Of a stretch of DNA of 64,000 bases, positions 20,971 through 30,835 are shown piece by piece. Source of the stretch: Phymatolithon calcareum (Eukaryota > Rhodophyta > Florideophyceae > Hapalidiales); the NCBI GenBank assembly GCA_977006965.1, contig OZ345359.1, forward strand, positions 992,001-1,056,000. The letters run 5' to 3'. Every line of letters starts with the position of its first letter. The first letter of the stretch is position 1. Both the position numbers and the translations under genes were made by a program. The notes beneath the pieces are model-generated. The model was not told the origin of the DNA. It worked only from the letters and a program-made list of their open reading frames with translations, and made no database searches.

Positions 20971-22073
20971 GGTTATTAAGACGTCGATGGAGCGTAAACG
21001 TCGAGTAGCTTTGCAGCCCGCAGGTGAAAGGACTGGGACTATCCACGACTGCGAAATCCTGCGGGAGTGAGCAGATACCTGCCTCCACAATTGTGAAAGT
21101 GTACAACGATGCCTTTATGGGAAACCTAAGTGAACCGATGGGGCACGGTTCCGTGCTAATGAGGTCCTGGGGAACCGACTTGCCAGTGCCCAATGACACA
21201 AGTGGACAAAAATCTTACGGGGGAGACTACCTCTTAAAGAAAGTATTATTAAAAAAAGTACAGCGAGCAAAGTACTCTTTACTTCCGCTGAAAGGTATGA
21301 CTTTTGAATGGTCCTAAGTAACTTAGAGCATCTCTATAGAATGGCCCCCTTATCATTATCAGCCTTGATAACATCTACGGCATGTGTAGGGACCACTAGG
21401 CCATAAGATGTGTGCTCCTGGACCAGGGACATGTGTGCACCTGTGATATACCGTATATGAAGGATCTGTATCCCAACAGCATGCCTGATCGTGATAAGGG
21501 GCACCGCGAGGGGTACAATATGCCAACGACGGATATGCATTTCTGTGAATACTGTATCCCTGTATCACTGTGGCGATGAAAAAATTTCACCGATATTTTA
21601 TTAATCAAGAGGTCGACAAAGCTCGTATTGATTAGCAGAAGGCAAGGCAAAAAGCGGTCGAGCACCAACAACCCCGTAGAGGACCGAGATAGGATTACCT
21701 TGAATCCTGTTTTTCCCGTTCGCCATTCCGGTGATCGTTTCGTGAGCTGCACAAAGGTAGGTAGCATCAGAGGAAGCCTTGCCCATATCCTCGGAAGTCT
21801 GTGGGGCTATTAAATAAACTTAAAAATTGGCGAGAGGAACAATCGCTTACTGCTTTCGTTGAGCCAGCGACAAAGTACCGGCACAAGAGTCACGCATATT
21901 TCGTAACGAAGAGAAAAATCTTTGACTCAGATATTGAAATCGATGCCCTCTATTTGTGGAGTCTCATAGAGACAAGGAGCATGTATCAAGAATGCGATGA
22001 TTATTGGCGAAACCAAAACTAACATACATAAAATTCCCTGTGTGCAAAGTAGGATCAACATGGCCGATTTGGC
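20971..22073. other. No supportable gene
   Basis: This stretch lies between the GTPase pseudogene and the first LINE-A tail. A plus frame at 21801-22022 (NKLKNWREEQSLTAFVEPAT) has coding-like composition but no recognisable motif. Confidence 0.35.
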
Positions 22074-22380
22074 ATGGCAGCAGTTGAAATGATACGTCCG
22101 ATGATTTCCAATCTCAGGGATTCGGAGTCAGAGCATAGCTCAGTCTCATGCTTAGTCCACTTTCCATCGACTTCGCGTGACCTGTACAATGGAATATTTT
22201 TCCACCTCGAGGCCCAATTATGGGCCAGAGTTACTACCTGTTTTGGTACTTCACCAGATCGTGTCGCCCCCAACCATGCAATCGTTTAACAAACAAAGAC
22301 CCCGTCCGTGGCCATATGGCCTTCGCAAAGTTGCCCTGAGTGTCTGAAGATGCGTGGTAACTTTTCAACAAAATTTCTTT
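22074..22380 (+). repeat. LINE-A 3' tail fragment
   Basis: GGAATATTTTTCCACCTCGA and GGCCCAATTATGGGCCAGAG, then AGACCCCGTCCGTGGCC and GCAAAGTTGCCCTGAGTGTC, match in order the downstream region of the LINE-A copy at 23.9-24.36 kb. The coding part is absent, so this is a 5'-truncated retroelement copy. Confidence 0.7.
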
Positions 22381-23692
22381 GCGTTTAATTCTCACAGTAA
22401 TCTTTCAGCAATGGCTTATGTAGATGTGGATACATACCAAGCATTTGCTAAGCAAGGAGCAATGGCGACACTTAACGGGGGAGAGCGATAATTACTCAGC
22501 AAATATCCTGGCTAGCTATGCTAAGCCCAGGTATCCCATAATTACAGGGCATCTACTGGCGCAATCAGGACACAAGACTGGATTGCGTGGATAAGATAAT
22601 TGATAGATTTAGGGTATCGTAAAAAGCTATAAAAGCCAGCCCTTCCAGCCTCTCAGTGAGAGGGAGAGGCATCGGGCTTTTGAGAAGTTAATGTGTTTTG
22701 ATTGAGGACTGTTTCCCCTCAGCTCGTCTGGCGGTCGCTGTGGCATCTAAACTTTGATCTAGACCAGTGTAAGCTTTTCGCCGATGATGTGCTGACGGCG
22801 ACCTCAGCAAAGAGACTCTGGGGAATTATTGACTTTGCGTCGAAATGGGCCCAGGAAAACGAAATGAAGTGGAACACGACGAAAAGCGTCATCCTGTAGA
22901 CAAGGGCATCTGCAAGACATCATTTTCAACTATCTGACCGGCAGCTGAAGAAAGAACGGGAAGTGAAATACCTGGGAGTAACGATTACTGAGGAAGGGAT
23001 CTAAGATACCAAATTGGTCGAATGAACTAAGAAGTCACAAAATGTCCTCGGAACTTTAAGACGGCTTGGGGTTTTCACTGAGGAATTCCACCCGGCGAGG
23101 CCAATAAGGTTATACAAATCTCTTGTGCAGTCGAGGTGAGAGAGTATGCGCTGCATCTGATACTATGGAAACCCAAAGTAGAGCATAAGATCAAGAAGAT
23201 CGAGTCGATGTTCTTCGGTCAAATACTTGGAAAACTTAGAAAAAGGAGCGCTGAAAGGAGCAGAGCAATGTGCCGTATTGCAAGGCTGAAGGACAGAAGA
23301 GAAATCCTAGCACGATTATTTGTGCGAAGACTCATGAGTCGCTTAGAGCATCTCAAGTCAAAACCGTTACCAGAGCAAGACTCCAAAGATATGCAATGCA
23401 AGATTGGATGTGATCCACGCCAAAGTAAACCGGCACCTCGCCAGGGCAGCGAACGAAACCTTTTCCAACACAAACATCAAGCAGTACCAAAGAATAACGA
23501 TCCCGAAAGCCGCCACTATAGTTCCAAAAGACGAAAAATGCCCTATACCACACACCAAGACAACACTGCCGCCGCATTTATGTTGCAAAGCAAGGAGAAA
23601 CAGGAGACTGGCCATAAAATGGTCATTTGGATCATTGCCGCCCATGAGCACCTCTGAGCTCATAGAACATACAGGTCAAACTGGAAAAGATG

Positions 23693-23781
23693 CTATCGAA
23701 GAAATCAAGACAGGCCTATCAAAAGAGGAGCTATCATTGATAGCTCCTCTTTTGATAGGCCTGTCTTGATATCTTCGATAG
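23693..23781. repeat. 44-bp-arm fold-back within LINE-A
   Basis: CTATCGAAGAAATCAAGACA through AGGAGCTATCA is followed, after a single T, by its reverse complement with only one mismatch (43 of 44). The left arm is in LINE-A coding sequence (DAIEEIKTGLSKEELS), so the right arm is an inverted duplication of that coding segment. Confidence 0.9.
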
Positions 23782-24136
23782 CCTATCATCCGAAGAAAAT
23801 GCCTACACCAGAAGATCACTTGACGAAGTCCTTGCCATGTTTCAAGCGGTCAAGGCTGTGGCCGAAACATGAAATCATCCGGCCCACTCCCCGTCGACTA
23901 TGCGTGACCCGGTACAAAGGAATATTTTTCCCCTTCGAGGCCCAATTAAAGTTCAGAGTTAGGTTTTGGTATTCCACCGGATCGCGTCGCACCCGACAGT
24001 GCAAATGTACAACCAAGAAAGACTGTAACAGAGTATTGTTCCCATGCCGTCCACTTTGTGTCAGTGCGAGAACCATCCGTTCCATGTATGTTCACTTGCC
24101 GCTCATCAAGTGAACCCGTGCTGACAATGACTAATA

Positions 24137-24195
24137 CTAGTCTAATCATTTCACCGAGAGTGCACCACTTCGGGTACACTCTCTGTAGTTAGACT
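24137..24195. repeat. Two-step hairpin in the LINE-A tail insertion
   Basis: TAGTCTAA pairs with TTAGACTA at the outside, and GAGAGTG pairs with CACTCTC inside. The hairpin lies within the roughly 260 bp that interrupts the LINE-A 3' tail and about 190 bp beyond the stop codon of the convergent membrane-protein gene. Confidence 0.5.
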
Positions 24196-24383
24196 ACTAA
24201 ATCAAAGAAGCTCTCTCCAGCAGAGGAACTTGACCATCAACTAAAGATCAGCCCGTTCAACAAAACACCATCAATTGTTTACAAAAACCCTGTCCGTGGC
24301 CGCATGACCTTTGCAAAGTTGCCCCAAGTGTCTGCAGATATGTTCGTAACTTTTAATTAAAACTCCCACTTCGTCTTCTTCTT

Positions 24384-26135
24384 CTACACCACCGTCTTCC
24401 GGGACTGCGAGTCATCAATGACCAGTCCAACTCTAATGGCTCCATTATTGCCATGAATAAGTCCAACCCCGGCTCTCACTTCGGATAGGTTCGCGACATC
24501 TTCACTTCTGCCCATTTCTTCCGCAGCTAGTCGCAGTATGAAGGCGGTATCATCGCCGATCGTAATTGTGGACATTTCTTGCTCTTCCCGTGAGGAAAGA
24601 ATACCTTGCTCACTGGATTGCTCAGTTGTTCTTCTATTAAAAGCAAAAGAAGCCAAAACAACAACCTCAGACAATAGCAAAAACACTGCACCAATTAAGG
24701 CACTTGCTAGAATTCTTGGTCGGATTTCCTTTCCAATGCTCACAGGCACTGAACTGACTTGTGAACGTGAAACGACAGTTGGATCCACAACACTGGAAGT
24801 AAACTTGTCAAGAAACACTGTAAGCGTGCTCCAGAGCACACTGCCTCGTCTTTCTAGCAATTCTTGCATTTCCTGAGCGTAAAGAATATTGTTGATAGAA
24901 ATTGTGTGCAGCGAACCGTGGCCGACTTCTAGTTTTGCCAGTGCCGAAGTGACCGCAAGTACTCGAACGCCCTTGAGTTCACGGTTTGTATCTTCACTTC
25001 CCGAGACAACGGAGTTCAGAAAGGTGCCATGGGCGACAAGTAATGTCAAATTTTGGTTTCCCGACCCAATGCTTCCTCCCTCAAATCCCCAAGGCTTCTC
25101 AGTAAATGGACCTTCGCAGCCTAAGCCCCAGCTACTTGGATACGTTTCTGTATTTCTGAATTCGGCAAGGTTCAAAAAGCATACAGCGTTCACACTGCCG
25201 TGATGTAGGGCAACGCAGCCCATGTACTTATTAAAGACCATGGACTTGTAAGAGCCCACCGGCCGCAGACTGCCTCCCACTTTCTCGACACCAGTCACTA
25301 AAACGTCGACTCCCAAGTGCTGTCGCAAAGCCTCGGTAGTTTGAGAGCTCAAATTTCTTACGACTAGGCCTTGGTTTGTTCTGTCAGGTGGCAGTTCCGC
25401 TCCATAAATTGTCTGCTTCACAATTGTTGAGCGTTCATCCGGAAGAGTCACTGTGCGGTTGCGAGCGGACAGTCGTATGAAGGGAGAGTTGTCGGCCACT
25501 TCTCGTTTCACAACCCTTTTGTATTTGTCATTAAACTCACTGAGCCTGTCAAAGTTGGGAAATGTATTTTCCCGAATTTCGCGCAACAATTTCCGAAGAT
25601 TTTCTTGATATACATGTGCCCTATGGTCGGCAACGCACATTTTCAAAAAGCTGACGTTCCTATTCCCAATTACTTGCGGCTTGTACGCGGATAACTCGAA
25701 ATTTTTCGCCCTTGTTGCCCCTTGGCGTCTGATGTCGTCTCTAAAATGGTCTCTCGTAAGCTCGATTTCCCTTTGTCCCAAAGTTCGATTCCACACGTAC
25801 TTGTCGTAATGCGTGCGTATTTGGGTGTCTGCAACTGTCTCAACCTCGACTGAGATTGTTCCAAATTCTATGAGCGACAGGCCGACGATCATGCATGCGC
25901 CCGCTAAATACACAACGATTCTGGAGCTCGTGTTGTAATATCGCCCGTGCACAGTCACAACGCCGAGTCGGCTTTCGACCCAGCGCAATGTACCACCGCG
26001 GAGCATGTGTCGTTTTCCAGACGCTCGGACTGTAAGCCTTACAATGAATTCCAGAACGGGTACGGTGATGACAGTCACAAGCAGATAACGAATGACGTTG
26101 AACACGCCTACATCCAGAGACAAAGTCAGGTTCAT
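24384..26135 (-). CDS. Orphan multi-pass membrane protein with large extracytoplasmic loop
   Basis: The 583-residue intronless protein starts at ATG 26135 (MNLTLSLDVG). The frame runs ten codons further upstream without another ATG. Hydrophobic segments lie at about 12-34 (YLLVTVITVPVLEFIVRL), 73-95 (IVVYLAGACMIVGLSLIEF) and 473-500 (ILASALIGAVFLLLSEVVVL). The roughly 375-residue stretch between the second and third holds several Asn-X-Ser/Thr sites (NRT, NVS, NLS) and cysteines, consistent with a folded loop in the secretory lumen or outside the cell. The C-terminal 80 residues are hydrophilic. I recognise no family. It is a believable gene by length, codon regularity and topology, but it is flanked by LINE-A and a MITE and could be lineage-specific. 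Confidence 0.75.
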   Translation of the reverse strand: MNLTLSLDVGVFNVIRYLLVTVITVPVLEFIVRLTVRASGKRHMLRGGTLRWVESRLGVVTVHGRYYNTSSRIVVYLAGACMIVGLSLIEFGTISVEVETVADTQIRTHYDKYVWNRTLGQREIELTRDHFRDDIRRQGATRAKNFELSAYKPQVIGNRNVSFLKMCVADHRAHVYQENLRKLLREIRENTFPNFDRLSEFNDKYKRVVKREVADNSPFIRLSARNRTVTLPDERSTIVKQTIYGAELPPDRTNQGLVVRNLSSQTTEALRQHLGVDVLVTGVEKVGGSLRPVGSYKSMVFNKYMGCVALHHGSVNAVCFLNLAEFRNTETYPSSWGLGCEGPFTEKPWGFEGGSIGSGNQNLTLLVAHGTFLNSVVSGSEDTNRELKGVRVLAVTSALAKLEVGHGSLHTISINNILYAQEMQELLERRGSVLWSTLTVFLDKFTSSVVDPTVVSRSQVSSVPVSIGKEIRPRILASALIGAVFLLLSEVVVLASFAFNRRTTEQSSEQGILSSREEQEMSTITIGDDTAFILRLAAEEMGRSEDVANLSEVRAGVGLIHGNNGAIRVGLVIDDSQSRKTVV

Positions 26136-26213
26136 GGTGATGCCTTCGCTTACGAGACGTTCCAAAAGCAGTTCCTATCTTCCCAAATCTTAGTTGCCGA
26201 AGCCGGCAACGAG

Positions 26214-26257
26214 GGAAGAAGGCACCTGTGCTGTGTGCAGCACAGGTGCCTTCTTCC
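26214..26257. promoter_or_regulatory. Perfect 20-bp-arm hairpin about 80 bp upstream of the membrane-protein ATG
   Basis: GGAAGAAGGCACCTGTGCTG, then a TGTG loop, then the exact reverse complement. It lies in the presumed promoter or 5' UTR of the minus-strand gene starting at 26135. Whether it regulates anything is inference. Confidence 0.6.
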
Positions 26258-26431
26258 AGACTTTGGTCGCGTACTATTTTACGCAACGGCGTTTCATGAT
26301 GCAATACGGGAATACTATTCACAGCTCCGTGTGCTAGCAATAGTTACTGTAATAATCAGTGACACCACAATAGGTTATTTTTATGGCAATCACAACAAAA
26401 CGATGTATGATACATCACAAGTAGGTAATAG

Positions 26432-26802
26432 CAGGGGAATGTTAAGGGGGGGAGAAACGCAGACCCTGTGTCATACCGCTTTTCCAAGATTATCATATAT
26501 CGAGCCCGTTTGAAAAAGAAACATTAGGGCGCAGATCGCATCATAGAAATACCAGACAAATAAAAGGAAATCATGGGAACATTAGGAGTTCCTAATGTAG
26601 CGGCAGCTCTCGTTGCTCGACTCGTTTCTTGGTAAGAAATAACTAGAATTAAGGTTGGCGTCAAAGCTTTGGCGACAATTTTTGATACAGCGTTATCCTC
26701 ATAAATCGCTATGCACAACGCGCGCCTCGTTTTTATTAGAATGTATGTTACTAAGTGATATGACACCGGGTCTGCGTTTCTCCCCCCCTTAACATTCCCC
26801 TG
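26432..26802. mobile_element. 371-bp MITE with 44-bp TIRs and 7-bp target duplication
   Basis: The left end starts CAGGGGAATGTTAAGGGGGG and the 44-bp terminus (26432-26475) is repeated in reverse complement at 26759-26802 with one mismatch. GTAATAG flanks both sides (26425-26431 and 26803-26809), a clean 7-bp target duplication. There is no coding capacity. A further inner inverted repeat (ACATTAGGAGTTCCTAATGT) lies at about 26579-26598. CAGGG-type ends recall hAT elements, but those give 8-bp duplications, so the superfamily is open. High arm identity suggests recent insertion. It lies about 300 bp upstream of the membrane-protein gene. Confidence 0.9.
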
Positions 26803-27096
26803 GTAATAGGGAATAACGTAGTTGAACTAGCGCCTGTAATTACTTTGTTCAATACATGTGCTGTTTGGAACGTGGATGAAGTGCGTCAGCACCGTAGTAA
26901 ATTTTTATAAATCGCTCTGTAATCTGGATTGGATGCTAACATAGGCAACGTAGTGTGCTGAAATAAGAAGTTATTCTTGGTTCTGCAATAGACTATTCCT
27001 ATTCAATATTGCAATAAACGGGAATTGAAATTAATTATGACCTAAGTCTGGCTGCACAGTCCCGCCTTGGCACCATCGCATGATGATCGTGCAGCA

Positions 27097-27176
27097 CACT
27101 GGGGGAGCACGGCAGCATTTTGGCCCGAAAATTATTTGGTTTATTTGGGTCAAAATGCTGCCGTGCTCTCCCAGTG
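27097..27176 (+). repeat. Hairpin with 30-bp arms and 20-nt loop
   Basis: The arms are 27097-27126 (CACTGGGGGAGCACGGCAGC...) and 27147-27176. The two mismatches would both be G:U pairs in a plus-strand transcript, so that RNA would be fully paired. It could be a tiny fold-back element or a precursor of small RNA. No other evidence of transcription is visible. Confidence 0.75.
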
Positions 27177-27290
27177 CAATTAGCACACGAATCAGGAGCG
27201 AGTCGCACATGTGCCAGAAGCAGGACAGGTGCCCAAACCAAGGTGGCAGTAACCGCTCGAAAAGCGCGGCCAAAAAGCTATTTTGTAGGA

Positions 27291-27640
27291 AATTTATCAT
27301 AAGAGAAGGTGTGGTGTCGTATTAGACATGAACACCTCGATCGGACCTCTCACCGAATAAAGCCCTCTGAGGGCCTCATTTTCCTGGAGAGGCCCTCTCC
27401 TCTCGGGTTTTCTTGGACCCCTCGCGAGGGCTTATGATAAATTGCACACGTGTGTCATGTCATGTGCAATTGTGTGCCACGTGTAAAATTTATCATAAGT
27501 TATCTATTTGAGCCCAACTAGGCCCTGCTGAGGGTTCAAAAAGCCCTAGGGCTCTTTTTTTCTGGTTTTGTGGAGGCTTCTTCGGCCCTCTCCGAAGTCC
27601 CAGCGCGGCAAAGAGGGCATGCCCTACCCCTCGGGCTTAA
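27291..27640. repeat. Cluster of inverted repeats and GGCCCT palindromes
   Basis: AATTTATCATAAG occurs at 27291-27303 and 27487-27499, with its reverse complement at 27431-27443. The 27431-27499 pair extends to 22-bp arms (20 matching) around CACGTG. Between and beyond are repeated short palindromes (CCCTCTGAGGG, CCCTCGCGAGGG, GCCCTAGGGC). This looks like one or two nested miniature elements. No gene is present. Confidence 0.6.
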
Positions 27641-28614
27641 ACATCATGTGACTAGCTTCATAAAACGTGAGAACATGAATGCATCGAAGAGTCTCTGTCG
27701 CCATAGCTCTTCTAAGGTTTTTGTGGCCACTCGAGCCAATAGACGTAAGTCTGCCGACCATGGCGTTTTCGGTGCTTCTTTCCTTTTTGCTTTTCTACGT
27801 TCCTTTCATTTACTTGATCCTACGGGACTATTAGTGATGTTGGTCATGCTCTTCCGATCCTCTTTGGGGAGCAAAACGAAGCCTGCAAAACATAATGTAA
27901 AGGTGTATCTGTCACGAATAGCTTTCCAATGCATGCTGCCCTGATTATGTTAACGTGCAAATGCACGGGTGATGTACTAACAACGGACGTGTAACTACTC
28001 CACGTGCATTTGTAGTAACAGTCGATGACCATGATAGAACGCAACTTCGTACACAACGCTTGATAACGTACAAATCGCAGAGAAAGTTTTGCAACGTGAA
28101 AAGTCCTCACATATCTCTGAGTTGAAGATATTCTCAAATCCTTTTTCCCGTCGGGAAGGGCGAGCTTGCTCAATCTTCCAAGCATCATTCATGCTTCGAT
28201 TCCTACAGTAGTAACTTTATGTGGAACACCAGTCTGTGAAGGTACGGATTGGATTGCCCTGCTCACTGCAGATGAGATTCATCGGGACATCGATACAGAC
28301 CGCGGCATCAACAAAGATCGCCAGGACGAAGCAGAAATCTAAGCTTCCAGGCCCCATGGATGGTGTCGTGCTCGATCCTTGTGAGCTGCTGTACACGTGC
28401 ATCGCGCGATGTGTTTGAAATTTTTCGAAACTCGTCCTTACTCCCGATTTTTGGCAAACGAGCTTCCACTTGGCGCCTATCTAAACATCTATTGGCCATT
28501 TCCCCAATGCATCTTTGAGCTCAATCACACCCCCTTCACATGCGGCATGCATGCCGCAGAAGATAAAACATTGCAGACGCTGGTGAATCATTCGAGAGCG
28601 ACGGCATCCTCCCC
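27641..28614. other. No supportable gene
   Basis: The short ORFs on both strands lack recognisable motifs. A 16-bp perfect palindrome GCGGCATGCATGCCGC lies at 28542-28557, about 60 bp upstream of the LPA1-like start. Confidence 0.4.
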
Positions 28615-29598
28615 ATGGCGCCCGTGAGAGCGGTGCAACTTTTCGCGGCCCCGGCTATCCCGCAACCAAAGCGTGCGCACTGTCGAAAATGCCTCATCCG
28701 CATGTCCGACGACAACTTGCCGGCAAAACCGGGCAGAGCCCCGCAATACTCGCAGCGCGCCCGTCTGCGCGAGGAGACCGAAGCGCCCTTCCGCAAAGTG
28801 CGCATGTTTGTCTACGCCGGCTCAGCCGCCTCCGCGGGAGTGGGAGCCTTCATAGCTTCTTTGCGCGTCGTGGCGGCGCTTGTCGGCGTCTCCGGTGTGC
28901 AACCGCTGACTGAAACGGTGCGTCCTTGCACGCCCCGCCAATTCTCCCGTGTGGTGCATCCTTGACGCCATTGTCGAATGGGAAGACGAGATCCTCATAC
29001 CTCGCTCGCTCGTTCGTTTTCGGCTGCTCTTCAGGTACCGAACGTCGCGATTGATCTTGCCGTTATCGGTGTTTGCGCATTTTTGCTCCGGCGCGAAAAT
29101 ATGGCTGGCGAACGACGACTCGAACGCATGTCGCGCGGCGCACGCCTTGCGAAACTACGCGTCACGGATCCTGTCACCGGCGCTGTTGCGGCGCTCTCGG
29201 GATTCAGGGGAAAGTCAAGAGTTGTCATTGTAGCCGGCACGGCCGCGAAAGTGCTGGAAGCGCTGAAAGGTGCAGAAGGTGTGCGGGAGGAGTTGGCGGA
29301 ATTAGACATTCTTGTCGCTCCGTTGGTGACAGATGAGAAGTGGAATGAACGACCTACGGAATTTCCTCGCGAACCGTGGGTTCTGAATACGTTTGCTAAC
29401 GAGGAGTGGATGAAGTGGTACGAGATTGAACGTGATGCTGCACGTTTTAGACTCGGTGAGAGCGTTGATGATATTTTGGTTGTTGTGGTGCGCCTCGATG
29501 GAAAGGTGGGGGCGAGAAGCACTGGGATGCCCGTTTTTGAGAGGCTCGTGGGTGAGGTGAAGATGTTGCCAACGCGGGACCAGTATGGACGCCCGTGA
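28615..29598 (+). CDS. LPA1/REP27-type photosystem II assembly protein, two exons
   Basis: Exon 1 is 28615-28917 and exon 2 is 29035-29598. The 117-nt intron begins GTGCGT and ends TTCAG, in phase 0. The joined protein has 288 residues. The N-terminus (MAPVRAVQLFAAPAIPQPKR) could be a plastid-targeting sequence. The core has LREETEAPFRKVRMFVYAGS, a hydrophobic segment (62-92), then VPNVAIDLAVIGVCAFLLRR as a second membrane span. The hydrophilic C-terminal domain ends with WVLNTFANEEWMKWY, VVVVRLDGKV and STGMPVFERLV. These features match LPA1/REP27, thylakoid membrane proteins that help D1 synthesis and PSII assembly or repair. The TPR motifs at the N-terminus of the plant and green algal proteins are absent. 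The split is certain because conserved core motifs lie on both sides of the intron. Confidence 0.85.
28918..29034 (+). other. Spliceosomal intron of the LPA1-like gene
   Basis: GT...AG intron of 117 nt in phase 0, with donor GTGCGT and acceptor CTCTTCAG. Reading through it would end the protein at RVVHP. Removing it joins two conserved halves of the same family. It is the only intron I can support in the window. Confidence 0.85.
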
Positions 29599-30835
29599 CA
29601 TTTTGGACGGACTGATACATATTCTTTTTTGAGAGCGAACTTTCTGTAACGTCGTGGAGGTCATCTCCAACAACAAGAATATTGGCGTTTATAATCTATT
29701 GCTGTGCATAAGTTGAATATAGCTGCCGGTGATTTGTTCGTCTCGATCTATCTTCTAAATTTTTGCAGCAGGGATTACCTCACGGACGAGCACACTGAAT
29801 CTGCCTGATATCGACCGACGCTGTCCCACATGAAAGGTTGTGATGTTCCCATGGCGCCATTTTCCGGTCGTCGCGAACTATGACGAGCTGCGCTGCGAAG
29901 CAAGGATGATTTCATTCTCAACATGTTAAAGGTCACTCCAGCTGACCAAGACCACTCAAGACATAAAAGCTATCGTCCCACGAGTCCATGGTTCAAATTA
30001 GCGGCCACAAAAAACCGAAAGGGAAGTCCACCTACTGTGTTGTTCACTTGAGCTAATGGCCGTCTGTTCCGACTTGCCCTTTGGGCATGGCGGTATCTAT
30101 GGTGTCCTTGCTCGGCTGAATCTTCTGTATATTTCTTCCTTGAGGGTTTAGCCCTTTCTTCAGACTCTTTCTTCCCGATGTAATGCATGTGGTTTTGGTA
30201 ACTTTTTTTAAATTTTGGTTACCAACGCCATTTCTTCTATTTTATATTAAGTATTAGTGGGTTTCAAGGTCATCTTGCTTGTTGGAAGTGGTACCATTCC
30301 TATTCAGATCCTGGGTGACACTGATCATTGTTAAAATTGATACGTGACACCCAGGATCTAGTTTCCCATCTCTGCCCCGCTACATCGACAAGAGGAGCGA
30401 CTGCTTCGTGCCCTAGTTTCGTGCTGTCGTCTTTGCATAAGCGAGAAGATCGGGTGCAATTCAGCCCTCTTAGTTCTGTCTTGGTCACAGCTCCCATCAG
30501 AAACACCGTTTCGTAGCAAATAAGCACACTCTGGATTTTCTGTGCCACACGTTCGCGTATCTTCTCCTAGCCGTTGCCTTCGAATTCAACCTCTGTGTCG
30601 TACTTGCATCAAGCTCCATTTTCCAACGTGCAACTAAAAGGCCGTCGGAAAGTACATTTTGCTCCGAGCTCTATTTTATCCCTGGCTATTTGAGGCGTTC
30701 TATTCCTGATTCGCTTCATTTCGCAGGAGAATATCTGAGGACACAGTGCCGTGCACTAGTACTGTGAATGACAGAACTGGGACTGCGGTTTCGAACAGTT
30801 TTGACTTTGACAATCTTTGTTTCCCTGCCAAGGAA
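29599..30835. other. No supportable gene; small inverted repeat
   Basis: AGATCCTGGGTG (30306-30317) is repeated in reverse complement at 30348-30359 around a 30-nt spacer. The short ORFs have no motif. The last about 90 bp are open in frame with the LRR-like gene but lack an ATG before 30836. Confidence 0.4.

Larger units (their letters stand above)
22690..24355 (+). mobile_element. LINE-A: truncated non-LTR retrotransposon with reverse transcriptase remnant
   Basis: Near 22760 the plus frame reads QCKLFADDVLTATSAK, the [YF]ADD catalytic box of LINE reverse transcriptase, followed by WAQENEMKWNTTKSVIL and, after a stop, VKYLGVTITEEGI, the conserved thumb-side motifs. Further stops and a frameshift near 23140 lead into LHLILWKPKVEHKIKKIESM and a basic C-terminal region to about 23660. 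A fold-back follows. The 3' flank (AAAGGAATATTTTTCCCCTT and similar) extends to about 24010 and resumes at about 24275-24355 after a 260-bp inserted stretch. RT motifs before the ADD box are missing, so the copy is 5'-truncated and inactive. Confidence 0.8.

Noticed and set aside
29031-29522. 163-codon minus-strand frame over exon 2 of the LPA1-like gene
   Set aside because: Antisense shadow of conserved coding sequence; Ser/Thr/Arg-rich without motif.
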